Below, piece by piece: positions 32,825-40,954 of a DNA stretch of 64,000 nucleotides (within the stretch, counting starts at the first letter, position 1; the number at the start of each line of letters is the position of its first letter). The DNA is from UBA7672 sp044224605 (GTDB taxonomy: Bacteria; Pseudomonadota; Alphaproteobacteria; Caulobacterales; Hyphomonadaceae). The translations under genes were made by a program, and so were the position numbers. A model generated the notes under the pieces. It worked only from the letters and a program-made list of their open reading frames with translations, was not told the origin of the DNA and searched no databases. The DNA is taken from positions 1 through 64,000 of the forward strand of contig JBGAKC010000006.1 in assembly GCA_044224605.1 (NCBI GenBank), written 5' to 3'.

Positions 32825-32921
32825 AAAATAATGAAAGAGCCCTGCTCATTCCGGGCAGGGCTCCTTCGGCTTTCGCCTCGCCGCTCAAGAGAGCGGCTGT
32901 TCAAGATGCGGTCAAAGACCG
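32825..32921 (-). ncRNA. Candidate structured small RNA 3' part with terminator
   Basis: On the minus strand, three consecutive perfect hairpins follow each other: CGGTC-TTT-GACCG (32921-32909), CCGCTC-TCTT-GAGCGG (32896-32881) and GAGCCCTGC / GCAGGGCTC (32863-32837), with a short GGC-GAAA-GCC between. The last stem is followed by TTTCATTATTTT, a terminator. No gene on the minus strand ends here, so the terminator needs an unseen transcript from the right. The 5' end may reach 33000-33250. I could not match it to tmRNA, 6S, SRP or RNase P RNA. Confidence 0.35.
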
Positions 32922-32925
32922 TCTT

Positions 32926-33275
32926 TTCAGTTCCTGATTTTTCGATGACGGCCCGAGGCGTCCTGGCCAGGTACGCAACCGCTCGAACCGGGGCTCCCGA
33001 TGTTGGCGAGAGCCCGAATTGCTAAGCAGGTGGAGCCTCCATGCAAACTCTCCGCGTCTGTTTCACCGTGTCCGTTGGTACAGGGCGCTACGACCAGTCC
33101 GTCGACGTGCGACGCGGGAGCTGCCCGGAAACAATCAGACATTGAAAGTGTATGCCTCTCACTATGCGCGTCAATGAAAAGCGAGATGCGGGCCGATCAA
33201 ATTGCAGTCCCGCGCACGGAACCTCGCACGACAGTCTTCTCGCTGATCTTGACGGAAACGCTCCGCCTCCCCACT
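32926..33275. other. Gene-free stretch, possible body of the minus-strand RNA
   Basis: This 350-base stretch between the hairpin cluster and the operator upstream of the aldo/keto reductase has only short frames with no protein-like composition. A GGGCTCTC / GAGAGCCC-like pairing around 32990-33016 suggests further RNA structure on either strand. It presumably also contains promoters for the divergent neighbours. Confidence 0.4.
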
Positions 33276-33295
33276 ATGTGAGTGAACGCTCACAT
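33276..33295. promoter_or_regulatory. TetR-type operator candidate
   Basis: ATGTGAG-TGAACG-CTCACAT: perfect seven-base arms with a six-base centre, 31 bases upstream of the aldo/keto reductase start. The GTGAxTGAACxxTCAC style is typical of TetR-family operators. No regulator gene is adjacent; a TetR gene lies at 46072-46650. Confidence 0.5.
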
Positions 33296-33326
33296 CCCGT
33301 TCGTTTGAATAGCGCGAGGGCTTTCC

Positions 33327-34316
33327 ATGATCCGCAGAACCATCGGTCGCAACGGCCCAAGCGTGAATGCTATCGGCCTCGGTTGCATGGGCATCTCCTT
33401 CGCCTACGGCCCCGCGATGGAAGACAAGGACGCCGTCGCGCTGCTGCACAAGGCGGTCGATCTCGGCGTCGATCACTTCGACACGGCCGAGATGTACGGC
33501 TTCGGCGATTCCGAGAAGAAACTTGGGCAGGCGTTCCGCGGCAGGCGCGACAAGGTCTTCATCGCCACCAAGTTCGGCCCGATGTACAATATCCAAACTG
33601 GCCAGCGCGCCGGCGTCGACGGCTCCGCGGCCAATGCAAAGCGCGCATTGGAACAGTCGCTCAAGCACCTCCAGACGGACCACATCGATCTCTGGTATCT
33701 CCACCGCCGCGATTTCAGCCGCCCGATCGAAGAAACGGTCGGCGCGATGGCCGAGTTCGTGAAGCAGGGCAAGGTAAAGCATATCGGCCTGTCCGAAGTC
33801 ACCGCTGAAACCCTGCGCGCCGCAGCGAAGGTTCACCCGATCGCCGCCCTGCAGTCCGAATTCTCGATCTTCACCCGTTTCATCGAGGACGACGGCATCC
33901 TCGCCGCCTGCAAAGAACTCGGCACGACGCTGGTTGCCTATTCACCTCTCGGCCGTGGCATGCTCGCGGGCTGGTCGAAGGACTGGAAGGCCAACGGCTT
34001 TGATTTCCGCGCCGCGATGGCGCCACGTTTCCAGGGCGAGGCGCTGGAAAACAACCTCGCGCTCGTGGAAGAGATCGCCAAGGTCGCTGAAAGCGTGAAC
34101 GCGACGGCTGGACAGGTCGCTCTCGCATGGGCTCTCCAGCGCGCTGACAACATCGTCACCATTCCGGGAACGACCAAGATCTCCAACCTCCAGCAGAACC
34201 TCGGCGCGGCGAGCGTGAAGTTCACCCCGGCCGCACTCGCAAGGCTCGACGCTCTCGCCGCCAAGGTGAAGGGCGAGCGCTATGACGAGTCCGGCATGAA
34301 GGGCGTCAACGGCTAG
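33327..34316 (+). CDS. Aldo/keto reductase
   Basis: 329 residues of the AKR family (YajO/Tas/AKR13-like). The catalytic tetrad is present: Asp52 and Tyr57 in HFDTAEMYG, Lys82 in ATKFGP, His126 in WYLHRRD. The NADPH site PLGRGMLAG and the late TIPGTTKISNLQQNLGA are intact. It reduces aldehydes or ketones with NADPH in the cytoplasm. A palindromic operator candidate directly upstream suggests induction by a small molecule. Followed after 60 bases by the SnoaL-like gene, possibly in one operon. Confidence 0.92.
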   Translation: MIRRTIGRNGPSVNAIGLGCMGISFAYGPAMEDKDAVALLHKAVDLGVDHFDTAEMYGFGDSEKKLGQAFRGRRDKVFIATKFGPMYNIQTGQRAGVDGSAANAKRALEQSLKHLQTDHIDLWYLHRRDFSRPIEETVGAMAEFVKQGKVKHIGLSEVTAETLRAAAKVHPIAALQSEFSIFTRFIEDDGILAACKELGTTLVAYSPLGRGMLAGWSKDWKANGFDFRAAMAPRFQGEALENNLALVEEIAKVAESVNATAGQVALAWALQRADNIVTIPGTTKISNLQQNLGAASVKFTPAALARLDALAAKVKGERYDESGMKGVNG

Positions 34317-34375
34317 CCTTCAACCATCCAGATCCGATCACGAACAACCGGCCGCCGGCCGGAAAGGGGATATGC

Positions 34376-34774
34376 ATGCCGACGAACCGCGAAATCATCA
34401 CTGCCATCTTCGCCGAAACCGCCAGGGGCAATGGCCGCCCCTATGTCGAGGCGCTCGCTGACGATGCCGTCTGGATCGCGCGCGGCCAGAATTCTTGGTC
34501 GGGCGTCTACCGTGGCAAGGAGACGATCCTCACCGACATCTTCGGCCGCCTCCGCGAAAAGCTCGACGGCCGCAACACCTGCATCCCGGCGCGCATCCAT
34601 GCCGACGGTGACTTCGTCATCGTCGAGGCGAAGGGCGACAACCAGCTGAAGAACGGAGAGCGCTACGACAACGAATACTGCTTCGTGATCCGCATGCGCG
34701 ACGGGAAAATGATCGAAATCACCGAATACCTCGACACGGAACTGGTTTCCGACCGCCTCGGCGAACGGATTTGA
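34376..34774 (+). CDS. SnoaL/ketosteroid-isomerase-like protein
   Basis: 132 residues of the NTF2-like superfamily: N-terminal helices (REIITAIFAETARGNGRPYVEALADDAVW), the WSGVYRGKETI strand turn, and a strand rich in acidic residues (GDFVIVEAKGDNQLKNGERYDNEYCFVIRMRDGKMIEITEYLDTELV). Such proteins act as small isomerases, hydratases or polyketide cyclases, or only bind ligands. It follows the aldo/keto reductase on the same strand with a GGAAAGGGG ribosome site. Confidence 0.82.
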   Translation: MPTNREIITAIFAETARGNGRPYVEALADDAVWIARGQNSWSGVYRGKETILTDIFGRLREKLDGRNTCIPARIHADGDFVIVEAKGDNQLKNGERYDNEYCFVIRMRDGKMIEITEYLDTELVSDRLGERI

Positions 34775-34944
34775 ACGCCGGGTTGGTCAGACACGGGCAG
34801 CTATCGCACCGTTCCGAACTATCCGCGCTGCGCCGCAGCATGACATTCGAATAAGCGGTACGCATTCCGTCTTGGCTTCTCGAAACGCTCGGGCATAGTT
34901 CGCCCCTTCAGCGCCCGGTCAGAGGCGCGCCGGGAGACGAGGCC

Positions 34945-36366
34945 ATGACCGACGCGACGATGGACGGCAGAGCCGCGCCCGTAAACGCGCCCACACTTCC
35001 CCTGCCGGTATCGTACAGGCGATACGCCCTCGCTCTTCTCGTTGCGATCTACACGGTGAACTTCCTCGATCGTCAGGTCGTCACGCTCCTCATCGAACCC
35101 ATCAAGCAGGAACTGAAACTCGACGACTTCCAGGTTGGCGCCATGGGCGGCCTGTGGTTCGCTCTCCTCTACACCATCCTCGGCATCCCGATCGCGCGCA
35201 TCGCGGACAAGGGCGACCGCCCAATGATCATGACGGTCTCGCTCGCGGTATGGAGCGGCTTCACCCTGCTCGCGGGCGCCGCATGGAACTTCATGGTGCT
35301 CGCCATCGCCCGCATGGGCGTCGGCGTTGGCGAAGCCGGCTGCACGCCCACGGCGCACTCCCTCATCAGCGACTACTTCCCGAAGGAATCCCGCGCCCGC
35401 GCGATGGCGATCTATTCGATGGGCATCTCCATCGGCTCGCTGCTCGGCATGGCGCTCGGCGGCATCATCGCCGGCTCATGGGGCTGGCGCGCCGCCTTCC
35501 TCGTCGCGGGCGCCCCCGGACTGCTGCTGGCGGTACTCGCCGCATTCTCGCTGGCCGAACCGCGCCGCGCGGCGAACTTCAACCCAACCGCCCACGCGCC
35601 TCGCATCCCGATCTCACAAGCGCTCGGCGTCCTCTCGCGCAAGCCGACTTTCTGGTTCTTTGCGCTTGGCGGCGCGTTCGCGGCATCGGTCTCGTACTCG
35701 CACTCCTTCTTCCTCACCTCATTCTTCATGCGGAACTACTATCCTGAGGTCACGCAGGCTTCCTCCAGCCTTGGCATGACGCAGCTTGGCTATCTCGGCC
35801 TTGCCATGGGCCTTGCGGCCGGCATAGGCGGCGTCATTGGATCCTGGCTCGGCGGCTGGTGGTGCGATAAGTTCGGGGCGAAGGACCTGCGCCAGTTCGC
35901 CGTCCTGCCGCTCGTCTTCCCCTTCATCGGCCTGCCGACCTTCTGGTATCTGGTCTCGATCCACGACATCAACCTTGCGATGATCCTGCTGATCATCCCC
36001 AATATCGGCGTCGCGATCTGGTACGGCCCCGTCTACGGCGGCGTCCCCGGCCTTGTGCCCCCAGCGATGCGCGCAACAGCCTCGGCCATCCTGCTCTTCG
36101 TGATCAACATCATCGGCCTTGGCGGCGGCCCGACGATATTCGGTATGGTGAGCGACACGTTCGCCAACAACCTGCTCACGCCCTCCGGCCTCGATGTGCA
36201 GGCGTGCAAAACTGCTGCACAGGGCTCATCCGAATTCGCAACCTGCGCCGCCGCCGCAGCGTCAGGGCTCAAAAGCACAATCTACTGGTCGACGTCCGTC
36301 CACGCGCTCAGCTTCGCATGCTTCTTCGGCAGCCTGTTCTTCATCCGCAAGGACATGGAGAGCTAG
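34945..36366 (+). CDS. MFS transporter, Spinster-like
   Basis: 473 residues with about twelve predicted transmembrane helices. The start resembles Spinster-type sphingolipid/organic-acid carriers of proteobacteria (YALALLVAIYTVNFLDRQVVTLLIEPIKQEL). The motif-A loop is seen as IPIARIADKGDRPMIM and a second conserved block as GVGEAGCTPTAHSLISDYFPKESRARAMA. An extra loop near the C-terminus (LTPSGLDVQACKTAAQGSSEFATCAAAAASG) carries two cysteines. Substrate unknown. The gene stands alone; its stop overlaps the convergent lipoprotein's stop. Confidence 0.88.
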   Translation: MTDATMDGRAAPVNAPTLPLPVSYRRYALALLVAIYTVNFLDRQVVTLLIEPIKQELKLDDFQVGAMGGLWFALLYTILGIPIARIADKGDRPMIMTVSLAVWSGFTLLAGAAWNFMVLAIARMGVGVGEAGCTPTAHSLISDYFPKESRARAMAIYSMGISIGSLLGMALGGIIAGSWGWRAAFLVAGAPGLLLAVLAAFSLAEPRRAANFNPTAHAPRIPISQALGVLSRKPTFWFFALGGAFAASVSYSHSFFLTSFFMRNYYPEVTQASSSLGMTQLGYLGLAMGLAAGIGGVIGSWLGGWWCDKFGAKDLRQFAVLPLVFPFIGLPTFWYLVSIHDINLAMILLIIPNIGVAIWYGPVYGGVPGLVPPAMRATASAILLFVINIIGLGGGPTIFGMVSDTFANNLLTPSGLDVQACKTAAQGSSEFATCAAAAASGLKSTIYWSTSVHALSFACFFGSLFFIRKDMES

Positions 36367-36614
36367 GTCGGCCCAGCGACCTTGGCGACGCACGACTTGT
36401 ATTCGCGCTCGACCAACGCGCGCATCTCCGCTGACTCCGCCGCGAGCTTCTCGGGCGCATAGCCCGTCACCGTCGCGCACTCGCGTTCGGCCGCGCTCTT
36501 GAGAGCCGCATCAACCGCCGTCGCTCCGGGCGTTTCGACGGACGGCGCAGGCGCCTGGTCGTCGCAAGCCGCGAGGTTCCCAAGCGCCAGCACGGCAAAT
36601 AAGGCAAAGCGCAT
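36363..36614 (-). CDS. Small lipoprotein
   Basis: 83 residues from ATG 36614, with a CAGGAGA ribosome site. Lipoprotein signal with lipobox LAAC (Cys17), a Pro/Ala linker, then a charged helical region with Cys46 and Cys75 that could form a disulfide. A longer frame extends upstream in the same phase but is antisense to the dioxygenase gene and is not coding. Unknown function. Confidence 0.65.
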   Translation of the reverse strand: MRFALFAVLALGNLAACDDQAPAPSVETPGATAVDAALKSAAERECATVTGYAPEKLAAESAEMRALVEREYKSCVAKVAGPT

Positions 36615-36722
36615 CACGCGACATTCTCCTGAACGCCCGAATCCCCGGCACCCTGACAGCCACGCCCCGCGCGTCAATCCGACGTCCTTGATTGCGCGCC
36701 GCCCACCCTCCACGTTGGCTTC

Positions 36723-37511
36723 ATGTTGCCAGCGATATTCGTTTCCCACGGCTCCCCCATGCTCGCGATCGAGGACGCGGAAGCCCGCGATTTCCTCAAG
36801 CGACTGCCCGATCTGCTGCCCGAACGCCCCAAAGCAATCCTTATGATCTCGGCCCATTGGGAACGCCTGCGCCCGACGGTGAACGCCCCGGCGGCCAACG
36901 AGACCATCCATGACTTCGGAGGCTTCCCTCCCGCGCTTTACCAGCTCACCTATCCTGCTCCGCCCTCGGCGGACCTCGCCCGCCGCGTTGCTGAACTCCT
37001 CACCGCCGGCGGCCTTCCCACTGACATCGACCAGCGCCGCGGCCTCGATCATGGCGCCTGGGTGCCGCTGATGGTGTCCTGGCCGCACGCGGACATCCCC
37101 GTCGTCCAGCTGTCGGTGCAGACCCGCCTCGGCCCGGCTCATCACTATCAGCTCGGCCAGATCCTCGCCTCGCTGCGCAAGGAAGGCGTGCTCATCATAG
37201 GCTCCGGCAGCTTCACTCACGACCTCGCCAGCTTCCGCACCTCCGGCGGGCGCATCGACGCGCCGGAACCGGACTGGGTCCATTCCTTCGCCGAATGGAT
37301 GGCCTCGGCCTTGAAGGAGCGCCGCGTCGACGACCTCCTCAACTACCGCAAGCTCGCCCCGGAAGCCGCCCACAACCATCCGACCGAGGAGCATCTTCTG
37401 CCCCTCTACGTCGCCCTCGGCGCCGGCGTGGACAGTGTGAAACACCTGCACCAGAGCACCACCTACGGCATCCTTCGCATGGACGCCTTCGCCTTTGGCC
37501 ATGCCGCCTGA
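36723..37511 (+). CDS. DODA-type/LigB-family extradiol dioxygenase
   Basis: 262 residues. The non-heme iron ligands of the LigB fold are visible: His9 in FVSHGSPML and His45 in ISAHWE; a catalytic His in GLDHGAWVPL near 112; further conserved SGSFTHDL near 160. The family includes YgiD-type 4,5-DOPA dioxygenases and protocatechuate-type enzymes. The natural substrate in a bacterium without aromatic operon context is unclear. Cytoplasmic. Short intergenic region to the divergent lipoprotein gene. Confidence 0.88.
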   Translation: MLPAIFVSHGSPMLAIEDAEARDFLKRLPDLLPERPKAILMISAHWERLRPTVNAPAANETIHDFGGFPPALYQLTYPAPPSADLARRVAELLTAGGLPTDIDQRRGLDHGAWVPLMVSWPHADIPVVQLSVQTRLGPAHHYQLGQILASLRKEGVLIIGSGSFTHDLASFRTSGGRIDAPEPDWVHSFAEWMASALKERRVDDLLNYRKLAPEAAHNHPTEEHLLPLYVALGAGVDSVKHLHQSTTYGILRMDAFAFGHAA

Positions 37512-37645
37512 ACGGGCTAGCATGGTTACTTCACGTTCGCCTTAATCCTGCCGGGCATGCCTGTTGCTCTGCCGAATGTTGGGCTAATTCAGCCGAGTAC
37601 GGGCCGGGAAATCCGGCCGCATTGTCGTCTCAACAGGCAGGAAAC

Positions 37646-38488
37646 ATGACTAAGCTCGCGCTCTCCCGTCCCCGCACATCGCTTCTCCGCCGCGCCGTCA
37701 TTGGCATCGCCGCAGCCGCCGCGACCCTGCTCGCCGCCTGCACCACCACAAGCACAACTGACCGCACGCCGGCCAAGCCGTCGATCGGCCTCTATGAGCT
37801 GCGCGTCTACACCACCTCGCCCGGCAAGATGGATGCGCTCGACGCCCGCTTCCGCGATCACACCATCGGCCTGTTCCGGCGCCATGGCATGTTCCCGGTC
37901 GGCTTCTTCCACGTCGCTCCGCAAGCTGGCCAGCCCGCTGACAACCGCCTCATCTACATCATGGGCTACAAGGACCGCGCCGCGCGCGACAAGGCGTGGA
38001 CCGACTTCGCCGCCGATCCGGAATGGCAGAAGGTCTACAAGGACAGCGAAGCCAACGGCCCGCTTCTGTCCAAGGCGCCTGAAAGCACGTTCCTCGCAGT
38101 GACGGACTACTCGCCGGCACTGAACATGACATCCGCCGCCAAGGCGCGCCATTTCGAGCTGCGCACCTACACGGTGATGCCGGGACGCCTTGAAGACCTG
38201 CACGCCCGTTTCCGCAACCACACTCTGGGCATCTTCGCCAAGCACGGCATGACCTCGATGCTTTACTGGCGCCCCGTCGCCGACCAGCCGAAGATGACCG
38301 ACAAGATGGTCTACCTGCTGGCCTTCCCGACGCCTGAAGCCCGGAATGCCTCGTGGTCCGCCTTCAGCGCGGACCCGGAATGGAAGAAGGTCTCCGACGA
38401 CAGCCAGAAGACCGGCCCGATGCTGATCTCGCCTGGCGGCGTCGTCTCCATCCAGCTCACACCGACAGACTATTCCCCGCTTCGTTAG
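37646..38488 (+). CDS. Tandem NIPSNAP-domain lipoprotein
   Basis: 280 residues from ATG 37646 (AGGAAAC ribosome site). The signal ends in lipobox LAAC (Cys32 region), so the protein is predicted to be lipid-anchored. Two NIPSNAP domains follow in tandem: YELRVYTTSPGKMDALDARFRDHTIGLFRRHGM (near 49) and FELRTYTVMPGRLEDLHARFRNHTLGIFAKHGM (near 172), each ending in SADPEWKKV / AADPEWQKV. NIPSNAP units are dimeric alpha-beta barrels of unclear function. Export by a lipoprotein signal is unusual for this family. Confidence 0.85.
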   Translation: MTKLALSRPRTSLLRRAVIGIAAAAATLLAACTTTSTTDRTPAKPSIGLYELRVYTTSPGKMDALDARFRDHTIGLFRRHGMFPVGFFHVAPQAGQPADNRLIYIMGYKDRAARDKAWTDFAADPEWQKVYKDSEANGPLLSKAPESTFLAVTDYSPALNMTSAAKARHFELRTYTVMPGRLEDLHARFRNHTLGIFAKHGMTSMLYWRPVADQPKMTDKMVYLLAFPTPEARNASWSAFSADPEWKKVSDDSQKTGPMLISPGGVVSIQLTPTDYSPLR

Positions 38489-38512
38489 CTTGAGCGGCGT
38501 CAAAGACAGGAG

Positions 38513-38547
38513 GGCGGCCAACCGGTTGGATTGGCCGCCTTCTTCTT
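38513..38547 (+). terminator. Rho-independent terminator
   Basis: GGCGGCCAA / TTGGCCGCC, nine-base perfect stem with a nine-base loop, then TTCTTCTT; 24 bases after the NIPSNAP gene. Confidence 0.8.
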
Positions 38548-38571
38548 GGGTTTCGGCGGGCCTTGTATATT

Positions 38572-38585
38572 GTTGCATTTGCAAC
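38572..38585. promoter_or_regulatory. Palindromic operator candidate upstream of pirin
   Basis: GTTGCA-TT-TGCAAC, perfect six-base arms two bases apart, 40 bases upstream of the pirin start and next to a TTGTATAT stretch that could be promoter sequence. Compact TTGCAA-type palindromes are typical of MarR-family sites; the regulator is not in the window. Confidence 0.45.
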
Positions 38586-38625
38586 TACATACCGGCCAAG
38601 AGACTTTCACGCTGGAGACAGAGCA

Positions 38626-39339
38626 ATGATCGAAGTCCGGCCGTTCAACACCCTTGGCGGCGCCAATCATGGCTGGCTTGACGCCCATCATCACTTCTCG
38701 TTCGCGGAATACTACAACCCCAAGCGCATGAACTGGGGCCGGCTGCGCGTCTGGAACGATGACCTGATCGCACCGAAGACCGGCTTCCCGCCCCACCCTC
38801 ACCGCGACATGGAAATCATCACCTACGTCCGCACCGGCGCCATCACGCACCAGGACTCCATGGGCAACAAGGGCCGCACCGCAGCCGGCGACGTCCAGGT
38901 CATGTCGGCGGGCACAGGCGTGCGCCATGCTGAGTACAATCTCGAGGACGAGAACACGACGCTCTTCCAGATCTGGATCGAACCCGATCGCGGCGGCGGC
39001 CAACCTGGCTGGGGCGCCAAGCAATTCCCGAAGACGGATCGCTCCGGCCAATGGTCCATCCTGGCTTCCGGCAAGGGCGATGACGGCGCTCTCGCGATCC
39101 GGGCTGATGCCCGCGTCGCCGGTGTTACGCTGGCAGCCGGCCAGCAACTCGCCTGGGAAACCGATCCGGGCCGTCACGTCTATGCGGTGCCCGCAACCGG
39201 CGTGATCGAAGTCCTTTCTGGTGAAGGTGGGGGCCAGCGGGTGAACGCGCGCGACGGCGTTGCCTTCACCGGCGGAACGAAGATCGTCTTTCAGGCCATC
39301 GAAGGCCCCGCCGAGATCGTGCTGACCGACACACTGTAG
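38626..39339 (+). CDS. Pirin family protein
   Basis: 237 residues from ATG 38626 with a GGAG ribosome site. The N-terminal cupin holds the metal ligands HPHRDMEI (His56, His58) and VRHAEYN (His101, Glu103), following LIAPKTGFP. The C-terminal cupin is the shorter degenerate one (IEVLSGEGGG). Bacterial pirins of this type can act as quercetinase-like dioxygenases or redox sensors; the activity here is not known. A palindrome upstream and strong terminators on both sides mark it as a single regulated transcription unit. Confidence 0.9.
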   Translation: MIEVRPFNTLGGANHGWLDAHHHFSFAEYYNPKRMNWGRLRVWNDDLIAPKTGFPPHPHRDMEIITYVRTGAITHQDSMGNKGRTAAGDVQVMSAGTGVRHAEYNLEDENTTLFQIWIEPDRGGGQPGWGAKQFPKTDRSGQWSILASGKGDDGALAIRADARVAGVTLAAGQQLAWETDPGRHVYAVPATGVIEVLSGEGGGQRVNARDGVAFTGGTKIVFQAIEGPAEIVLTDTL

Positions 39340-39364
39340 TCCGGCGGGCCTCGCCCGTTCTCTC

Positions 39365-39410
39365 CCGGCCCGACCTGCGCTACCCTGCGAGGCGCTGGTC
39401 GGGCCGGTTT
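39365..39410 (+). terminator. Rho-independent terminator of pirin
   Basis: CCGGCCCGACC / GGTCGGGCCGG, 11-base perfect stem with a 21-base loop, followed by TTTCATTTC. Confidence 0.85.
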
Positions 39411-39430
39411 CATTTCGGATGGGACGTGTC

Positions 39431-39661
39431 ATGCGTAAAGCCGTTGTTCTTGCCACGATTTTCGCGACAGCCCCGCTTCTCTCCGGCTGTCTCGTGGCCG
39501 ATGTCGCAGGCGCGGCAATCGGCGTGACCGGCGCTGTCGTCGGCGGCGCGGTCGATCTCGTCACCACCTCGCCGGAAGAAGCCCAGCGCAACGAGAACGA
39601 GCGACTCAGGAAGGAAAACGAGGAATTGCGCCGCCAGCAGCAGGTGCAAAAGCCGGAATAG
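39431..39661 (+). CDS. Small lipoprotein with C-terminal coiled coil
   Basis: 76 residues from ATG 39431 (an in-frame ATG at 39419 is possible). Lipobox LSGC (Cys20), then a Gly/Ala-rich amphipathic segment (GAAIGVTGAVVGGAVDLV) and a charged heptad-like end (NENERLRKENEELRRQQQ). Small lipoproteins of this build occur widely in Caulobacterales; function unknown. Confidence 0.65.
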   Translation: MRKAVVLATIFATAPLLSGCLVADVAGAAIGVTGAVVGGAVDLVTTSPEEAQRNENERLRKENEELRRQQQVQKPE

Positions 39662-39785
39662 TGAACGGGTGCGGCCTTTAATGATCCTCCTGTTCATCCC
39701 ACCTTCATGCTACACTTGCTGAAGTTCCGCCGCCGGTCCGTCGTCCCGGCCATATGATTCAATAGATATTTCAGGGAACCGATCC

Positions 39786-40265
39786 ATGCGTATCGCGACT
39801 ATCGCAATGTCCGCCATCGCCGGCCTCCTGATGGCATCGCCCGCCATGGCGCTTACGATCGAAACCAAGGTCTCGACTGACTTCCAGAAGAAACTCGAGA
39901 AGGACATCGGCGTCCGCGAAACGCCGGTACTGACGGAAATTCTCGTCGGCAAGATCGAGAAAGTCTTCGCTACGAAGGGTATCAAGGCGGACCGCGTCGT
40001 CGTCACCATCGAAGACGCCAAGCCGAACCGCCCGACCTGGGAACAAGTCTCCAACAAGCCCGGGCTCGACCCGATGCGCTCCATCAGCGTCGGCGGCGCC
40101 CGCGTCACGGGCATCGCTTACGACGCCTCGGGGAAGGAGCTCGCGACGATTGACTACGACTGGTACGAGACGGATCTCAACAACGTCATCGCCGCCACGA
40201 CCTGGTCGGACGCCCGCACCAGCTTCGAACGCTTCGCCAACCGCTTTGCGGCCAAGCTGAGCTGA
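39786..40265 (+). CDS. Exported hypothetical protein
   Basis: 159 residues with a signal peptide (MRIATIAMSAIAGLLMASPAMA). The mature domain begins with paired strands and ends with FERFANRFAAKL, compatible with a small alpha/beta fold (ADRVVVTIEDAKPNRPTWEQ, RSISVGGARVTGIAYDASGKELATIDYDWYETD). No family recognised. Monocistronic: a terminator at 40287 follows. Confidence 0.7.
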   Translation: MRIATIAMSAIAGLLMASPAMALTIETKVSTDFQKKLEKDIGVRETPVLTEILVGKIEKVFATKGIKADRVVVTIEDAKPNRPTWEQVSNKPGLDPMRSISVGGARVTGIAYDASGKELATIDYDWYETDLNNVIAATTWSDARTSFERFANRFAAKLS

Positions 40266-40286
40266 TCACCAGACCGTCCTGACGGG

Positions 40287-40317
40287 AACGCCGCCCCGCC
40301 GGGCGGCGTTTTCATTT
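40287..40317. terminator. Bidirectional terminator
   Basis: AACGCCGCC / GGCGGCGTT, nine-base stem with a six-base loop, followed by TTCATTTT on the plus strand and placed five bases before the minus-strand queE stop. Confidence 0.8.
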
Positions 40318-40321
40318 TGAC

Positions 40322-40954
40322 TTACAAAATCCCCGTCACCTTGTGGGTCTGCAGGCTCAGCCGCCATTGCGGATGTGCGAGGCAATAGGCGATGCACGCG
40401 GCCGTATTCGCCTCGCGCTTGGGACCATCCATCGGCTGCAGGAAAAAGTTCCGGAAATTCAAACCGGCAAACGTCTCTGGCTGCGCATCCACTTGCGGAT
40501 AGACCAGCTTCAGCTCGTCTCCCGTCAGCTGCTTCAGCTCCGCCGCCGACTTGGGCGACACGCACACCCAGTCCAGCGTCTTTGGCGCAGCAATGGTCCC
40601 GTTCGTCTCGACCGCAACCTCGAAGCCCTTCGCATGCAATGCGGCGATCAGCTCTTCATCGAGTTGCAACAACGGCTCCCCGCCCGTGCACACGACATAA
40701 GGCTTGCCCGCCGCGCCCTTCCACCGAGCCGCCACGTGCGCCGCAACTTCATCAGCCGTCGCGAACTTGCCCCCGCCCTCGCCGTCAACGCCGACAAAAT
40801 CCGTGTCGCAGAATTTGCACACCGCGCTCGCACGATCCCGCTCCAGCCCGCTCCACAGATTGCATCCGGCAAAACGCAGGAACACCGCCGCGCGTCCCGT
40901 CTGCGCGCCCTCGCCCTGCAGGGTGTAGAAGCATTCCTTCACGGAGTACGTCAC
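40322..40954 (-). CDS. queE: 7-carboxy-7-deazaguanine synthase
   Basis: 210 residues starting at GTG 40954, which overlaps the queC stop (GTGA). Radical-SAM enzyme of the queuosine pathway: the N-terminal substrate motif FYTLQGEG, then the 4Fe-4S cysteines Cys31, Cys46 and Cys49. The CX14CX2C spacing is the known variant cluster motif of the GAAAVF/QueE subclass. CTGGEPLLQ is the radical-SAM GGE motif. It turns 6-carboxytetrahydropterin into 7-carboxy-7-deazaguanine. It is coupled to queC; queD and queF are not in the window. Confidence 0.93.
   Translation of the reverse strand: MTYSVKECFYTLQGEGAQTGRAAVFLRFAGCNLWSGLERDRASAVCKFCDTDFVGVDGEGGGKFATADEVAAHVAARWKGAAGKPYVVCTGGEPLLQLDEELIAALHAKGFEVAVETNGTIAAPKTLDWVCVSPKSAAELKQLTGDELKLVYPQVDAQPETFAGLNFRNFFLQPMDGPKREANTAACIAYCLAHPQWRLSLQTHKVTGIL

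Noticed and set aside
32980..33060. tRNA-like GTTCGAG sequence on the minus strand
   Set aside because: Only three base pairs can form around the supposed T-loop, and no acceptor or anticodon stem fits.
32825..33250. tmRNA, 6S RNA, SRP RNA or RNase P RNA in the hairpin region
   Set aside because: Searched by eye for the tmRNA tag, SRP core GGAAGCAG motif and RNase P GAGGAAAGUCC; none is present.
36363..37523. 386-residue minus-strand frame covering the dioxygenase
   Set aside because: Only its last 83 codons (from ATG 36614) look like a protein (lipoprotein); the rest is antisense to the LigB-family gene.
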